Below are positions 63,786-64,000 of a stretch of DNA of 64,000 nt, piece by piece. A program made the position numbers and the translations under genes. The stretch is taken from assembly GCA_951828385.1 (NCBI GenBank), contig OX639973.1, positions 3,773,200 through 3,837,199 of the forward strand. The letters run 5' to 3'. The notes under the pieces were generated by a model. That model made no database searches. It was not told where the DNA came from and saw nothing but the letters and a program-made list of their open reading frames with translations. Origin of the DNA: an uncultured Poribacteria bacterium. Lineage in GTDB: Bacteria > Poribacteria > WGA-4E > WGA-3G. Numbering within the stretch: the stretch's first letter is position 1; every line of letters begins with the position of its first letter.

Positions 63786-63862
63786 ATGGGAGAGCCTTTC
63801 TCCTTGGAGAAACACGGAGCGATGCGATCGGCTTTCCCATATCTCACTTGCCGCATCGCTCC
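63786..63862 (+). ncRNA. Structured 5' leader RNA (pseudoknot), copy 2
   Basis: A (ATGGGAGAGCC, 63786-63796) pairs with A' (GGCTTTCCCAT, 63830-63840) with one G-U pair. B (GGAGCGATGCG, 63816-63826) pairs with B' (CGCATCGCTCC, 63852-63862). Compared with copy 1, the outer A pair changes C-G to A-U and the end pair of B changes A-U to G-C. A TCTC/GAGA hairpin lies between A and B. The gene it controls is beyond the window edge. Confidence 0.8.
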
Positions 63863-63886
63863 ATCTATCAATCCGAAACACTATAT

Positions 63887-64000
63887 GCAACGCCAGTTTG
63901 ATTAATCATTTCGGTTGTGTTGCGGTTCTATTTTCGCATCACAGAGACATCAATTGTAGCACAAACTTCATAGTTTGTGGCGTATATGATGTCCATTAAC
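63887..64000 (-). mobile_element. Family B MITE-like element, copy 4, cut by window end
   Basis: It starts AACGCCAGTTTGATTAATC and continues TTGTAGCACAAACTTCATAG and GTGGCGTATATGATGTCC. By comparison with copy 1 of the leader it is inserted just before the expected Shine-Dalgarno of the next gene. Confidence 0.8.

Noticed and set aside
1-64000. tRNA, rRNA, replication origin or complete IS element with a DDE transposase
   Set aside because: None was found by reading; the only transposase is the REP-associated one, and the small elements have no coding capacity.

Overview
The window reads as a chromosomal segment of an uncultured, probably host-associated bacterium close to Candidatus Poribacteria or the Planctomycetes-related lineages. 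This is inferred from content: planctomycete-type cytochrome c, DUF1549/DUF1553 and DUF1501 proteins, PQQ and WD40 propellers, many LamG and TolB-like secreted proteins, a Uma2 nuclease and several toxin-antitoxin modules. No rRNA or tRNA gene was recognised, so taxonomy stays an inference.

Layout. 1-7.6 kb: Tat-exported PhoX-like protein, leuS with a consensus sigma-70 promoter, a secreted TolB-like propeller and RNase J. 7.8-10 kb: a restriction-modification pair (methyltransferase, then a Bpu10I-like endonuclease). 10.4-15 kb: a solute-binding lipoprotein, a small membrane protein, and leuC/leuD. 15-18.5 kb: a decayed region with an antitoxin, a truncated PIN toxin, a HAD remnant, Uma2, two coiled-coil proteins built from 21-bp repeats, and a REP-associated tyrosine transposase with its REPs. 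18.7-23.4 kb: a 1577-aa secreted FnIII/lamin-tail protein. 24-30 kb: a broken Rpn-type gene, an AIM24 protein, an enolase-superfamily dehydratase plus a ketimine reductase (plausibly 3-hydroxyproline to proline), and a small protein with a retropepsin-like partner. 30.7-43.6 kb: a long minus-strand run of secreted planctomycete-like genes headed by a BlaI-type repressor. 44-51.4 kb: membrane and outer-membrane proteins and a giant propeller lipoprotein. 51.8-56.3 kb: an amidohydrolase, two toxin-antitoxin modules and a DprA-like protein. 56.4-64 kb: a glycoside-hydrolase-like protein with a nucleoside hydrolase, then a plus-strand cluster of small secreted proteins preceded by a sigma-54 promoter and a structured leader RNA.

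Two signals stand out. First, a sigma-54 promoter (TGGCAT-N5-TTGCT) followed by an RNA leader that can form an H-type pseudoknot occurs twice (60.0 and 63.7 kb), with covarying base pairs between the copies. Second, five unrelated secreted proteins share the extreme C-terminal motif T-T-x-W-G-x-L-K, which looks like a lineage-specific sorting or anchoring tag.

The window is also crowded with small non-autonomous repeats: family A (about 126 bp, TA target, nine copies plus a relative), family B (about 157 bp, four copies), family C (61 bp), family E (GTTATCAGT palindromes, two of them in frame inside a coding gene), REPs with their transposase, and tandem arrays of 12, 21, 30, 102 and 158 bp.
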